A stretch of 59,238 nucleotides of DNA from NCBI GenBank assembly GCA_018714445.1, contig DVNK01000043.1, positions 1-59,238 of the forward strand, read 5' to 3'. Positions 16,218 to 25,025 of this stretch are shown piece by piece. This stretch comes from Candidatus Fimadaptatus faecigallinarum (GTDB lineage: Bacteria; Bacillota; Clostridia; Christensenellales; Aristaeellaceae). Both the position numbers and the translations under genes were made by a program. Numbering within the stretch: position 1 is the first letter of the stretch; the number at the start of each line of letters is the position of its first letter. Under the pieces are notes generated by a model. The model saw only the letters and a program-made list of their open reading frames with translations. It did no database searches and was not told the DNA's origin.

Positions 16218-16248
16218 GCATGTTTAGGGCAAGCCTGTCAAGCCGGCG

Positions 16249-17076
16249 TCAGTTGCCTATGGAGCGCAGGTAATCGCGGCTCATGCGCGCGGCCTCGAGC
16301 GGAGGACGGGTCGGGGACTGATCCTGCTCGACGATGACCCACTGCGCGCCGGCGTCGGCGCTGGCGGCGAGTATCTCGGGGAAGTTCTGCACGCCATAGC
16401 CCACGGGGCGGAACTCAAAGGTAGAGCGCTTGGCGTCGCCTGAATCGGAGCCATCGGCGTTGATCAGCGCGTAGGGCGTCTCACCGGCCTTGAGCTGGCC
16501 TTCGACATGGTAGTCCTTGAGATGGACTATCGGCGCGCGGCCGGCGTACTTGCGTATGTAAGCGGAGGGATCCTCGCCGGCGAACTTGACCCAGCAGGTA
16601 TCCAGTTCGGTCTGGAGGTAGTCCGCGGGCACGGCGTCATAGAGCATGTCCAGCGCGTATTTGCCGTCTATGCGCACGAACTCAAAGTCGTGGTTGTGAT
16701 AGAGCAGCTGTATGCCGCGCGAGTGCAGGTACTTGCCTATGGCGAGTATATCGTCGATGGTCTTCTGCCAGCCGTCGGTGCCGGGGCGGTCCTGCGGCTC
16801 GAGGTAGGGCACCGCTATGTATTTGCAGCCCAGTATCTCGTGATAGTCGGCGGTGGCCTCCAGCTCATTTCTGAGCGTCACGAACGGCACGTGGCTGGAC
16901 ACGGCCTTGAGCCCGAGCGCGTCGAGCTGTTCGCGTATCTCATGTGCGCCATAGCCGTAGAAGCCTGCGAACTCGACGCCATCATAGCCCATATCTGCGA
17001 TCTTTTTGAGCGTACCCATCATATCGGCGGCGGCGTCGTCGCGCACCGAGTAGACCTGTAAAGCTACCGGGAACAT
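16249..17076 (-). CDS. Sugar phosphate isomerase/epimerase (xylose-isomerase-like TIM barrel)
   Basis: The 275-residue protein belongs to the AP endonuclease 2/xylose-isomerase-like TIM barrel family. Visible family elements are LQVYSVRDD at the start, MGYDGVEFAGFYG, a YHNHDFEF metal-ligand strand near 140, ELDTCWVKFAGEDP, and VHLKDYH. Glutamate and histidine ligands of a divalent metal are in the expected places. It likely acts on a sugar or inositol derivative in the cytoplasm. The start follows GAGGAGGTAATTACC, and a compact divergent promoter lies upstream. Confidence 0.85.
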   Translation of the reverse strand: MFPVALQVYSVRDDAAADMMGTLKKIADMGYDGVEFAGFYGYGAHEIREQLDALGLKAVSSHVPFVTLRNELEATADYHEILGCKYIAVPYLEPQDRPGTDGWQKTIDDILAIGKYLHSRGIQLLYHNHDFEFVRIDGKYALDMLYDAVPADYLQTELDTCWVKFAGEDPSAYIRKYAGRAPIVHLKDYHVEGQLKAGETPYALINADGSDSGDAKRSTFEFRPVGYGVQNFPEILAASADAGAQWVIVEQDQSPTRPPLEAARMSRDYLRSIGN

Positions 17077-17111
17077 GGTAATTACCTCCTCAGTGATATA
17101 ACCTTTGCCAT

Positions 17112-17140
17112 ATTATACCGCGTTTTTCCAGCAGTTACAA
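17112..17140 (-). promoter_or_regulatory. Promoter of the sugar isomerase gene
   Basis: On the minus strand TTGTAA (17135-17140) and TATAAT (17112-17117) are 17 bp apart. It is back to back with the yhhN promoter, the two -35 boxes being only 4 bp apart. Confidence 0.7.
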
Positions 17141-17144
17141 GAGC

Positions 17145-17173
17145 TTGTTTTAGCGCAGAGCGGGTGATATAAT
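17145..17173 (+). promoter_or_regulatory. Promoter of the yhhN gene
   Basis: TTGTTT (17145-17150) and a perfect TATAAT (17168-17173) are 17 bp apart; the divergent arrangement leaves little room for independent regulation. Confidence 0.7.
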
Positions 17174-17212
17174 GAAATTGAGAATGTGTTAACGCAGAAA
17201 TGGGGGATGCGC

Positions 17213-17860
17213 ATGATCTGGCTGATCTATGCGCCGTATATCGCGTTGGCGGCGGTATACTGCGTGGACTCATGGGAGCGTGGGCGACTGACGCGGTATC
17301 TCAAGCCGCTGCTTATGCCGGCGCTGCTGCTGGCGTACGCGTGCAGCGCGGCGCATGTGGACGTGCTCATAGTGCTGGGTCTGGCGCTGGGGTGGATAGG
17401 CGACTGTGCGCTGATGCTGCCCAACGAGCGCTATGGCGGCAAGCCGCTGCTGATAGGGCTGGGTGCGTTCATGCTGGGACATTTCATTTACATCGCGCAC
17501 TTTGTGATGCAAATGGGCGGTGTGGTTTCGCCGTGGTTAGCGGCGATCCTGGCGCCGGAGCTGTGCCTGGGCATATGGCTGTATCGTGTGCTGGCGCCGG
17601 GCCTGGGCGCAATGAAGCCGGCAGTCGTGGCGTATGAGGTCGTGATACTGCTCATGAGCGCGTGCGCGTTTGGCGTGCTGCTCTCTAGTCCGGGCGTGGC
17701 GTCGGTTAGCGCATGGGTGGGCAGCGTGTGCTTTATCGCGTCGGACGCGCTGCTGGCGATTGGCATATTCATAGGTGAGCGCCGGCACGGCCACTGCGGG
17801 GTGATGATACTGTACACTGTGGCGCAGCTGTTGATCGCGCTGAGCGCGGCGCTGATGTGA
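17213..17860 (+). CDS. YhhN/TMEM86-family membrane protein (putative lysoplasmalogenase)
   Basis: From the ATG at 17213 (after GGGGGATGCGC) this is a 215-residue protein with about eight membrane segments. The family pattern is clear: LGWIGDCALMLPNE, then a GAFMLGHFIYIAHF helix, and near the end CFIASDALLAIGIFIGERR. Family members cleave the vinyl-ether bond of lysoplasmalogens. Plasmalogens are common in strict anaerobes, so the role would be in membrane lipid turnover. Two in-frame starts lie upstream (17186, 17207) but have poorer spacing. A 35-bp repeat begins right after the stop codon. Confidence 0.82.
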   Translation: MIWLIYAPYIALAAVYCVDSWERGRLTRYLKPLLMPALLLAYACSAAHVDVLIVLGLALGWIGDCALMLPNERYGGKPLLIGLGAFMLGHFIYIAHFVMQMGGVVSPWLAAILAPELCLGIWLYRVLAPGLGAMKPAVVAYEVVILLMSACAFGVLLSSPGVASVSAWVGSVCFIASDALLAIGIFIGERRHGHCGVMILYTVAQLLIALSAALM

Positions 17861-17961
17861 ACCGGTACAGCGCTATTGTGATGCTCAATATGTCCGTCTA
17901 AACAGCGCCATGGCGATGCTCAATATGTCCGTTCACACGGCGCCATGGCGATGCTCAATAT
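17861..17961. repeat. 35-bp tandem repeat downstream of yhhN
   Basis: Two full 35-bp copies lie at 17880-17914 and 17915-17949, starting GATGCTCAATATGTCCGT and ending GCGCCATGGC. A partial copy precedes them (17861-17879) and another follows (17950-17961). The copies are contiguous with no spacers. Confidence 0.85.
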
Positions 17962-17974
17962 CCCCGGTCATATG

Positions 17975-18023
17975 AAAAGCCCCCGCAGGCGCGCCTGATG
18001 AACAGGTCGCGGCTCGCGGGGGC
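17975..18023 (-). terminator. Terminator of the SIMPL gene
   Basis: GCCCCCGC (17979-17986) and GCGGGGGC (18016-18023) pair; read on the minus strand the stem is followed by TTTTC. Confidence 0.7.
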
Positions 18024-18061
18024 GCGATATTAGTTGAACTGCATGAACTGTTCAGCCGTGC

Positions 18062-18805
18062 TCAGCCCATTATGAACACCGCCGACAGCGCCGCCGATAT
18101 CTCGATCTTGCCGGCCGATATCGACGTGGAGCCGCCGGAAGCTAATGAGTCTTCGGCGAATGTAGCGTTGGCGCGGGCGATGTAGGAGTAGCTGTTCGCG
18201 TCTTCGGTTATCGAGGACACGCCGCGCAGCTCGGCAGAGGCGGCTTTGGCCAGCAGTTCGGCCTTGGCATAGGCGTTCTGGTAGGCCTGTTCGAGCGCCT
18301 GGTTGTACAGCTCGGCCTGGCGGCTGCTCAGCAGAGTGACGCCGTCTATCGTGTTGAGGCCTGCGCCGATGCCGGCGTCGATTATTTCACCGGCCTGAGT
18401 CAGGTCGCGCACGTTGACGTTGAGCTGCGTGGAGGCGGTAAAGCCTATCTCCTTTTCCTCGCCGTCGGTGTACGAATACGCGCGGCGGATGCTTATCGAA
18501 TCGGTCTGTATGTCGGAGGCTTCCACGCCCAGCGCCTTGATCGCCTCGACGGCTGCGTTGATGTTTTCGTTGGCCTTGGTCTGGGCGGTCTGGGCGTCAT
18601 CCTCGGTCAGTTCAACGCCGAATGTTATCACGGCGCGATCCGGCTCCACCAGCACTGAAGCGCGGCCGTCCACCTCTATCGTGCCCAGCGAGTTGAGCGT
18701 CAGATCCGGGTTAGCCAGAGTATCATCTTCCGCCTCGGCAAGCGCAGGCAGCGCGCTCAGTGTCAGCACAAGCGCCAGAGCGAGCAGTATGACGAGTTTC
18801 TTCAT
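18062..18805 (-). CDS. SIMPL-domain (DUF541) exported protein
   Basis: The 247-residue protein has a clean signal peptide (MKKLVILLALALVLTLSALPALA, cleavage near residue 23). The SIMPL/DUF541 domain follows: IEVDGRASVLVEPDRAVITFGVE, a helix with several NENINAA-type residues, and STQLNVNVRDLTQAGEIID. Related proteins include BP26 and YggE, which form oligomeric extracytoplasmic assemblies linked to stress. It has no lipobox. The start follows GGAGGTATGTTACA. It lies downstream of a sigma/anti-sigma pair in the same orientation, 329 bp away. Confidence 0.88.
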   Translation of the reverse strand: MKKLVILLALALVLTLSALPALAEAEDDTLANPDLTLNSLGTIEVDGRASVLVEPDRAVITFGVELTEDDAQTAQTKANENINAAVEAIKALGVEASDIQTDSISIRRAYSYTDGEEKEIGFTASTQLNVNVRDLTQAGEIIDAGIGAGLNTIDGVTLLSSRQAELYNQALEQAYQNAYAKAELLAKAASAELRGVSSITEDANSYSYIARANATFAEDSLASGGSTSISAGKIEISAALSAVFIMG

Positions 18806-19134
18806 TGTAACATACCTCCATTCTCATTGATAGTTGCGCCATACGGCGCTGCTTCCAGGTCGAGTGATGCGCGCCAAACGGGGCGCATGCTAGCCACGCC
18901 AGCATATTGACTGCGGGCGACTTTTCGACATGCCGGCATGCTCTGAGCCGCGTCGGCTCGGGTGTGCATTGTTTAGCCCGCAAGGTGTGTTTGCGCGATT
19001 TGGGTATGACAAACCAACGGCGCGCGCGCCGTATCGCGGAAACGCTTGCTTGATTGTAAAACTACAATGGCAATACAGGTCAGAAGTGCGCTGAAAACAA
19101 CTGTAAAGCTCCCGGATAGCGGGGCGGGGCAGCC
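18806..19134. other. Gap between the SIMPL gene and the anti-sigma gene
   Basis: No gene is recognisable in this 329-bp stretch. It contains a perfect palindrome, ATTGTA-AAAC-TACAAT, at 19053-19068, which could be an operator or a short hairpin, and several GC-rich imperfect inverted repeats. A promoter for the SIMPL gene should be here but I cannot identify a convincing one. Confidence 0.45.
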
Positions 19135-20484
19135 TTAATCGGCATGCCTCCGCCGGTGCGTACCGGAGCGCTTTGCGAAATGTATGCCGAGCGCGGCCAC
19201 CGCGGCCACCGGCACTACCCATGCCAGATGCGGCAATAGTGCAATAGCGCTGAGCATCATGTCTCCCAGGAAACTGCGGATCGTATTCATGGATTGGGCA
19301 AACTGCTCGCCGACGCGCCCGGAAAATCCGGTGGAGCCAATGGACGCATCGACGTGGCTGTACTCTGTCAGCACGATGTTCACGGTGCTCATTTCGGTCT
19401 GGCTGTCCCAGCCGTTGAGCATGCCGGTGAGCTTGTCGATCTCGTACTGCAGGCGCGAGGCTTCCTCTTCAAGCTCAAGCACCTCGTTGAGATCGGCAGC
19501 CTGAGCGGTCAATTCCTTTACGCGGTTGAGCTGGACGCGATACGTATCCAACCTCAGCGCCGTGTCGGAGTACTGCGAGGTTATGTCCTGCGCGCTTATT
19601 TCGCTTTCCAGCACGTGGCACAGGCTGCGCAGCTGTTCGACGTAGTTCTCCAGCAGTGCCGCGGGCACGCGCAGCGTAAGTTCAGCGCGGCGGTTACCCA
19701 CATCGCCCGATACTGCGTTGCGCTCAAACAGTCCGCCGTATTTGGCCACGGTGTCCTTTATCGCATCCATATCGGCGTCGAAGTTTTCGGTCTCGAGCGT
19801 CAACGATGCGCTGCGCAGCACCTTTATCGAGCTGCCGGTGCTGGTGTCATTGCTCTCGTCCACGTCCAGCAGGCCCGCGCTGCCCGACGTAGTCGCGCTG
19901 AGCGAATCCTCGCTGGAGTAGTCGTAGCGAGCCTGAGTTCCGTCGACCTCGTCGGATGCGTCGTATCCTGACACAACCGACGTCGTCGCGTCGTCAAGCG
20001 ACCTTGACTGAGCGTCCACCGTGCCGGCGCCTTCAACTTCAGCGGACATTGACTGCGTGGCGCTGGGGTCGTTGGAAGCGGCATCCGGCAGATCGGCCGT
20101 TACAGCGTATGCGGGCTGCTCAGTGGCGGACGTGTATTCGCTTGGCAGGCGTCCGGTTGCCCGGTTGAAGGCCGTTACGCCCATCAGCGCCACAAACGCC
20201 GCCGCTACGCCCGACAGGGCGCGCACCCAGCGCCGCGTGCGTTTGAGCGAGGCTTCGCGGCGCACTGCGTTGCGCCAGCCGCGCTCGAATTCGAGCGGCA
20301 CTTTCAGATCGTCATCCAGGTGACTGAGCTCTTCGCGTAGTGCCTTCAAGTCTTCGAACTCGCTGCGGCAGTCCGGGCATTGGGCCATGTGCTCCTCAAG
20401 CTGCGCCTGATCCTGTGCATTCAGTTCGCCGTCCAGAAGCGGATGGATTTTTTCCCGGAACTGTTCACAGCTTAATTGGGCCAT
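19135..20484 (-). CDS. Anti-sigma factor: zinc finger fused to DUF4349
   Basis: The 449-residue protein starts with a zf-HC2 zinc-finger anti-sigma domain (a Cys near residue 5 and HMAQCPDC near 35). A basic stretch and a membrane segment come next (about residues 90-108). The outside portion begins with an acidic Ser/Thr-rich linker and continues into a DUF4349 domain with a long coiled-coil helix rich in Leu and Glu. A second membrane segment sits near the C terminus. It should hold the upstream sigma factor inactive at the membrane, with DUF4349 as sensor. The ATG at 20484 follows GGAGGGATGGAC; longer starts lack a site. Confidence 0.85.
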   Translation of the reverse strand: MAQLSCEQFREKIHPLLDGELNAQDQAQLEEHMAQCPDCRSEFEDLKALREELSHLDDDLKVPLEFERGWRNAVRREASLKRTRRWVRALSGVAAAFVALMGVTAFNRATGRLPSEYTSATEQPAYAVTADLPDAASNDPSATQSMSAEVEGAGTVDAQSRSLDDATTSVVSGYDASDEVDGTQARYDYSSEDSLSATTSGSAGLLDVDESNDTSTGSSIKVLRSASLTLETENFDADMDAIKDTVAKYGGLFERNAVSGDVGNRRAELTLRVPAALLENYVEQLRSLCHVLESEISAQDITSQYSDTALRLDTYRVQLNRVKELTAQAADLNEVLELEEEASRLQYEIDKLTGMLNGWDSQTEMSTVNIVLTEYSHVDASIGSTGFSGRVGEQFAQSMNTIRSFLGDMMLSAIALLPHLAWVVPVAAVAALGIHFAKRSGTHRRRHAD

Positions 20485-20557
20485 GTCCATCCCTCCATGT
20501 ATCGAATTTGTGCGATACACGGCGACGCCCCATGTCGCCGCATATTTTACTTCACGA

Positions 20558-21160
20558 CTATTTGACGCCTGACCGCCCAAAAAGTTCCGTCTGCTTTGAC
20601 AGTATTTCCCGCAATTTTTCGCGTCCGCGGCTTATTCGTGATTTTATTGTGCCCACGTTGGCATCGAGTATGTCGGCGATCTCGTCATATGAGTAACCCT
20701 TTATGTCGCGCAGCACGACGGCGGCGCGCATATCGGCGGGCAGCGACTGTATCGCGGCGCTGAGCGCGGCCTGTTTTTCGCTGCGCATGCCGTATTCTTC
20801 CGGAGTATCGCCGGGGTCCACCGGCGCCCAACCGGCTTCCACCAGTGTATCCAGCGACGTCACGCGGCGCACTTTGCGGCGGCGCAGTTCATCAAGGCAG
20901 GTGTTCATCGTAATTCTGTATATCCAGGTCGCCAGCGACGACTGTCCCTTGAACGAGCCCATCGCGCGGTATATGCGCAACATGGCCTCCTGTGCGCAGT
21001 CCTGAGCGTCCTCGCGATTGCCCATCATGCGCAGGGATATGGCATACATGCGGCTTTCCTGAGCCGCCATGAGCTCTTCAAACGCCGTCACGTCGCCCTT
21101 TTGAGCGCGCTTTAGCAGCAGCTCGTCCGTATTTGCCTGCACATGTGTCACCCCGTTCAT
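20558..21160 (-). CDS. ECF-family RNA polymerase sigma factor (SigW-like)
   Basis: The 200-residue protein has sigma region 2 (ELMAAQESRMYAISLRMMGNREDAQDCAQEAMLRIYRA), a TWIYRITMNTCLDELRRRK extension, and sigma region 4 (LPADMRAAVVLRDIKGYSYDEIADILDANVGTIKSRISRGREKLRE). This is the SigW-like ECF architecture. Its partner is the membrane anti-sigma protein 73 bp downstream. The ATG at 21160 has no strong ribosome site; a GTG six codons in follows GGGGTGAC and is an alternative. A TATAAT at 21181-21186 lies immediately upstream, giving a very short leader. Confidence 0.92.
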   Translation of the reverse strand: MNGVTHVQANTDELLLKRAQKGDVTAFEELMAAQESRMYAISLRMMGNREDAQDCAQEAMLRIYRAMGSFKGQSSLATWIYRITMNTCLDELRRRKVRRVTSLDTLVEAGWAPVDPGDTPEEYGMRSEKQAALSAAIQSLPADMRAAVVLRDIKGYSYDEIADILDANVGTIKSRISRGREKLREILSKQTELFGRSGVK

Positions 21161-21555
21161 CTCATTATGTTCACCTGCACATTATACACTGATTCGCAGG
21201 CGTTTGGAAGTGGTATTTTATCGCACGACTGTGAAGAAAGTGTTTAAATGCACAAAATCGGTGTGCTGACCGCGATTTGAACTGTTAAATTAACTCATAC
21301 TTAAATATCTGTGATATGGCGTTGCAGTTTTGAGGCGCATGCGGATTGCGCCAATTCCGATGCCGGCGCATGTCCGCCGATGCGCGCTGGCAAGCTCAAA
21401 CGCTTGCGGCGACATGCGCTGAGCCTGGCCGAATCATCCGAATTGCCGGGTATGACCAAGCTCGTGCCGCAATCCGGTTCCATATGCCTGCTGTGTGACG
21501 GTTGCCGGCGCTGCGTCCGGTTGCCTGACGTGCGTCAGTACGCCCCAAAACGCAG
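21161..21555. other. Gap upstream of the sigma factor gene
   Basis: This holds the sigma factor's -10 (TATAAT on the minus strand at 21181-21186, with only a weak -35, TTCCAA). The rest, about 21250-21550, has no ribosome site next to a start and no recognisable family in any frame. Confidence 0.5.
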
Positions 21556-21586
21556 GTACCCGCCGCCCGGGCAGGGCGGCGGGTAC
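21556..21586 (-). terminator. Terminator downstream of the fucosidase gene
   Basis: A perfect 13-bp stem (21556-21568 with 21574-21586) around GGGCA. On the minus strand it is followed, after a few bases, by GTTTTG. It lies just past the stop codon at 21599. Confidence 0.55.
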
Positions 21587-21598
21587 AGTAAGCGCCGG

Positions 21599-22969
21599 TC
21601 AATAGACCGAGATTTCGATATCTTCGACGCGATCGCGGGCGCTGGTTATCAGCACTTTGACGGCGTCGGTCTTGATCGACTCGTGGCCAAAGAACGAGAG
21701 CTTGTGTATCTCCTTGTGGCCGATAGTGAAGCCGCCGCAGACGTCGCGCCACAGTCCGAACTCGTCGCGCACCATCAGGCGATGGCCGGATACGCGCTGG
21801 CCCAGCGCGATAGGCTCGCGCAGTTCGACGTAGTGCACGTCGCGGGTCTGGCCCAGTTCCAGCGTGAACTCGCACTGATTGCCGGCGGGGCGGTCAGTGC
21901 GCACGGGCTTGAGTCCGGCGGCCAGGTCGGTGGCGAAGGCTGCGCGCAGTGCGTCGCCCAGCTCCTTGAGTCGCGCCACGTCGCGCGGATCGAACTTGCC
22001 GTTGGGCATCGGGGGTATGTTCAGGTTGAAGCAGCCATTGTGGCCGACCGAGCTGAGGTAGGTCTTCATGAGGCGCTCGAGCGAGTGGGGCTCCTCCTGG
22101 GGATGGTAGAACCAGCCGGGGCGTATCGACATATTGACTTCGGCGCCGCAGAAGTTGAGTCCGCGCGAGCGCGCGATCACGTTGGCGCTGCCGATGTCCT
22201 CTTGAGGATTGTATATGTAGTCGAGCTGATCGACGCCGGGCACGTACCACGGGCCAGGGCCGGTCTGCGGCCCAGAGGTCAGCTTGGCCAGTTCGTTGGG
22301 TATTACAGCCCATTCGCTGGGGCGGCACTTGCCGGCCTCGTTGCCTATCCAGCGCACATCGGGGCCGCCGTCCTGGAATATCACGGCATTGGGCTGATAG
22401 CGGCGCACCAGCTCGATTATGCCGTCAAAGTCGTAGACCTGCTTGCGGCCGTTGGGGCCTTCGCCGCATGCGCCGTCCAGCCAGACGCAGAATATTTCGC
22501 CATAGCCGGTCAGCAGTTCTACCAGCTGCTTTTTGTAATAGTCGTTGTACTCATCGGTGCCGTAGAGCTTGCTGTTGCGATCCCACGGCGACAGGTAGAA
22601 GCCAAACTCAATGCCGCCACGCCGGCACGCGTCCGACGCTTCCTTGACGACGTCTATGTCCAGCGGGCAGTTCTTTACCGAGTGCTCGGTGTACTTGCTG
22701 GGCCACAGGCAGAAGCCGTCGTGATGCTTGGCGGTCAGTATCATGCCCTTCATGCCGGCGGACTTGATCGCCTCGACCCACTGGTCGCAGTCCAGTTCAG
22801 TGGGGTTGAATATGCGCTCGTCCTCGTTGCCCAGGCCCCATTCAAGGCCGGTGTAGGTATTGGGCGAGAAGTGCACGAACGCATAAAACTCGCGATCATA
22901 CCATTTAAGCTGGCGCTCGGTGGGCTTTAGGTTTGCGGCTGTCTTTAGAAACTCCCTGAGTTCATCCAT
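21599..22969 (-). CDS. GH29 alpha-L-fucosidase (longer form)
   Basis: The 456-residue enzyme shows the GH29 core: ALVHFSPNTYTGLEWG-type start near residue 35, ILTAKHHDGFCLWPSKYTEHSV, and FCVWLDGACGEGP with the probable nucleophile aspartate in WLDG. A C-terminal beta-sandwich follows (VHYVELREPIALGQRVSGH). There is no signal peptide, so it should act in the cytoplasm on imported fucosylated oligosaccharides. The ATG at 22969 follows AAAGGAGCG. A palindrome overlaps the promoter, suggesting sugar-responsive control. A second, shorter GH29 gene is at 48983. Confidence 0.9.
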   Translation of the reverse strand: MDELREFLKTAANLKPTERQLKWYDREFYAFVHFSPNTYTGLEWGLGNEDERIFNPTELDCDQWVEAIKSAGMKGMILTAKHHDGFCLWPSKYTEHSVKNCPLDIDVVKEASDACRRGGIEFGFYLSPWDRNSKLYGTDEYNDYYKKQLVELLTGYGEIFCVWLDGACGEGPNGRKQVYDFDGIIELVRRYQPNAVIFQDGGPDVRWIGNEAGKCRPSEWAVIPNELAKLTSGPQTGPGPWYVPGVDQLDYIYNPQEDIGSANVIARSRGLNFCGAEVNMSIRPGWFYHPQEEPHSLERLMKTYLSSVGHNGCFNLNIPPMPNGKFDPRDVARLKELGDALRAAFATDLAAGLKPVRTDRPAGNQCEFTLELGQTRDVHYVELREPIALGQRVSGHRLMVRDEFGLWRDVCGGFTIGHKEIHKLSFFGHESIKTDAVKVLITSARDRVEDIEISVY

Positions 22970-22996
22970 ACGGCAAATCGCTCCTTTGAGTATACT

Positions 22997-23018
22997 TACC
23001 ATTGTATGGTAGATTATA
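22997..23018 (-). promoter_or_regulatory. Fucosidase promoter -10 and palindromic operator
   Basis: On the minus strand a TATAAT (23013-23018) is followed at once by a perfect palindrome TACCAT-TGT-ATGGTA (22997-23011). A related half-site (ACCAT with ATGG) lies at 23018-23031. The placement over the start site fits a repressor site. Confidence 0.55.
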
Positions 23019-23060
23019 CCATATATGATGGCGAAATGCCAGCACTATTTTGCGAGCCGG

Positions 23061-25025
23061 CTACTTATCCGCGCGCTGTACGGTCAGCGTGAACACCGAA
23101 CCGCGGCCCAGTTCGCTTTCCACGGTCAGCGACTGACCCATGCGCTGAACTATCTCGTGCGCTATGGACAGGCCCAGGCCGCTGCCCATGCCCGAGTGAG
23201 CCTTGTCGACCTTGTAGAAGCGCTCGAATATATGGGGCAGATCGGCTTCGGATATGCCCAGACCGTTGTCGCGCACGCGCAGGCGCACGTAACTGGTCGT
23301 GGGTTCGGCCTCCAGGCGCACCCAGCCCGGCTTGCCATCGGAACTGATGCTGGGCGTGTACTTCATGGCGTTGTCAAGCAGTATGACCAGCACCTGTTCG
23401 ATGCGGTCTTCGTTGCCCAGCACGGTGGGCAGGTTGTCGGGAACGTCGATGGAGAACTCAAGCTCGCTGTCATCGGCCTTGGAGTGATACTTTTCGGCCA
23501 GGTCGTCCAGCAGCGGGTTGAGCTTTACAGATTCAAGCTTGAGCGAGAGCTGGCCGCTCTGGAGCCGGCTCAGCTCCATGAGGTCGTTTATAAGGCGGCT
23601 CAGGCGCATGGTTTCGCGCATCATGATGTTGTAATAGCGCATGCGGGCGGCCTCGTCGCGCACCATGCCGTCGCGCAGCGGCTCGATGAGGCCGCGCAGC
23701 GCGGTAAGCGGCGTGCGCATCTCGTGGGATACGTTGGCGACGTATTCGCGACGTGTCTGTTCAAGGCGCTCGGACTGAGTGATGTCGCGGAACAGCGCGA
23801 CGGCGCCCACGGTGTGCCGATTGCCGTCATCGATCGGGGCGATGCTCAGGCGCAGTATCACCGGCGAAGTGCTCAGCGGCGGGGTCTGACCGGGCGCGAG
23901 CACGGTTATGCCTTCACTGGTGAGCACCATTTCGCGTGTCAGTGGCGCGCGTGAGGTTATGACGGTCTTAAAGTCGTCGAGTATGCCTGCGGGCAACGCA
24001 TCGCGCAGCGTATACACATGCTTTATGTGCACGGACGGCTCGCCATCGGCTGTGGTGTCCTGCGCGGCCGCGTCGGGAGATGTGTTGCCCTCGCCGTCTG
24101 CCGAGTTGGGGGCGCTGGCGGTCTCCACGCCGAACAGCCGGCGCACTGCGGGATTGGAGTGGGTTATCGCGCCCTGGGTATCCACGGCGATTATGCCTTC
24201 GCCTATGCCGTTTAGTATTGCCAGCACGCGATTGCGCTCGACGGTGAGCGCGGATATCGTGTGGCTGAGCTCCTGGGCGAGGTGGTTGAGCGAGTGGCCG
24301 AGCTGGCTGAACTCGTCGCCCTGGGATACGTCGGCGCGAGCGGTGAAGTCGCCGTGGGCCATTCTGAGCGCAACGTCGCGCATCTGACCCAGCGGTCGGC
24401 TGACGCGGCGCGCCATGAAGTACGCCGGCAGCGCCGCCACCAGCAGCACCGCGCCCATCGATACCAGCAGCGCCAGCAGCACCGCGTACTGTGACGCGGC
24501 GATCTCGACCTGCGGTTTAAACAGGAACACGCCGCCGACCGCGCGGCCATTGTGCATGACCGGCGCGCCGACAGCCAACACGTCTATGCGCCAGGCGGGC
24601 ATAGACAGCGAGAATATCACGTTTTCGCCGCCGATGACCTTTTCCAGATTGGTGCCCAGCAGCATGCCGGGGGTTGCGTCGTCGGGCATGACGTTGTTAT
24701 ATAGCGATTCGCCGGCGGCGTTTACGACCAGCACGAACGCGTCCAGCAGTTCAGGATCGAGCTGGCGTATGAAGGGCATGTTGGTTATGTCGCCGTTCAT
24801 AATGCCGCTTTCGCCGAGCTCGTCGTCTTCGGGCAGCGTGCTTTCGATAAGTTCGACGATGCGGCCGAGCTTGGGATCCAGTTCGCTTGCCTTTAGAGCG
24901 GCGAACGTCGAGCGGCTGACCAGGCCGTATACCAGCGTGGTCAGCAGCGCGTACAGCGCGATCGTCATCGCGATCAGGCCGAGCACGCGCCGTGTGAACG
25001 TGCGACCGGGACGCGGGCGTATCAT
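23061..25025 (-). CDS. Sensor histidine kinase (PhoR/WalK-like)
   Basis: The 654-residue kinase has a membrane segment at about 13-35, an extracytoplasmic sensor region (36-180), a second membrane segment (181-205) and a HAMP domain (about 206-260). A PAS-like domain runs over about 265-415, with a low-complexity Asp/Ala insert near 303-330. The HisKA phospho-acceptor is H434 in VSHEMRTPLT. The ATPase domain has DNAMKYT (N box), DNGLGIS (G1), FERFYKVD and GSGLGLSIAH (G2). Its gene overlaps the regulator gene upstream by 4 bp, so the two form a cognate pair. The signal is unknown; phosphate or envelope sensing is typical for this subgroup. Confidence 0.92.
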   Translation of the reverse strand: MIRPRPGRTFTRRVLGLIAMTIALYALLTTLVYGLVSRSTFAALKASELDPKLGRIVELIESTLPEDDELGESGIMNGDITNMPFIRQLDPELLDAFVLVVNAAGESLYNNVMPDDATPGMLLGTNLEKVIGGENVIFSLSMPAWRIDVLAVGAPVMHNGRAVGGVFLFKPQVEIAASQYAVLLALLVSMGAVLLVAALPAYFMARRVSRPLGQMRDVALRMAHGDFTARADVSQGDEFSQLGHSLNHLAQELSHTISALTVERNRVLAILNGIGEGIIAVDTQGAITHSNPAVRRLFGVETASAPNSADGEGNTSPDAAAQDTTADGEPSVHIKHVYTLRDALPAGILDDFKTVITSRAPLTREMVLTSEGITVLAPGQTPPLSTSPVILRLSIAPIDDGNRHTVGAVALFRDITQSERLEQTRREYVANVSHEMRTPLTALRGLIEPLRDGMVRDEAARMRYYNIMMRETMRLSRLINDLMELSRLQSGQLSLKLESVKLNPLLDDLAEKYHSKADDSELEFSIDVPDNLPTVLGNEDRIEQVLVILLDNAMKYTPSISSDGKPGWVRLEAEPTTSYVRLRVRDNGLGISEADLPHIFERFYKVDKAHSGMGSGLGLSIAHEIVQRMGQSLTVESELGRGSVFTLTVQRADK

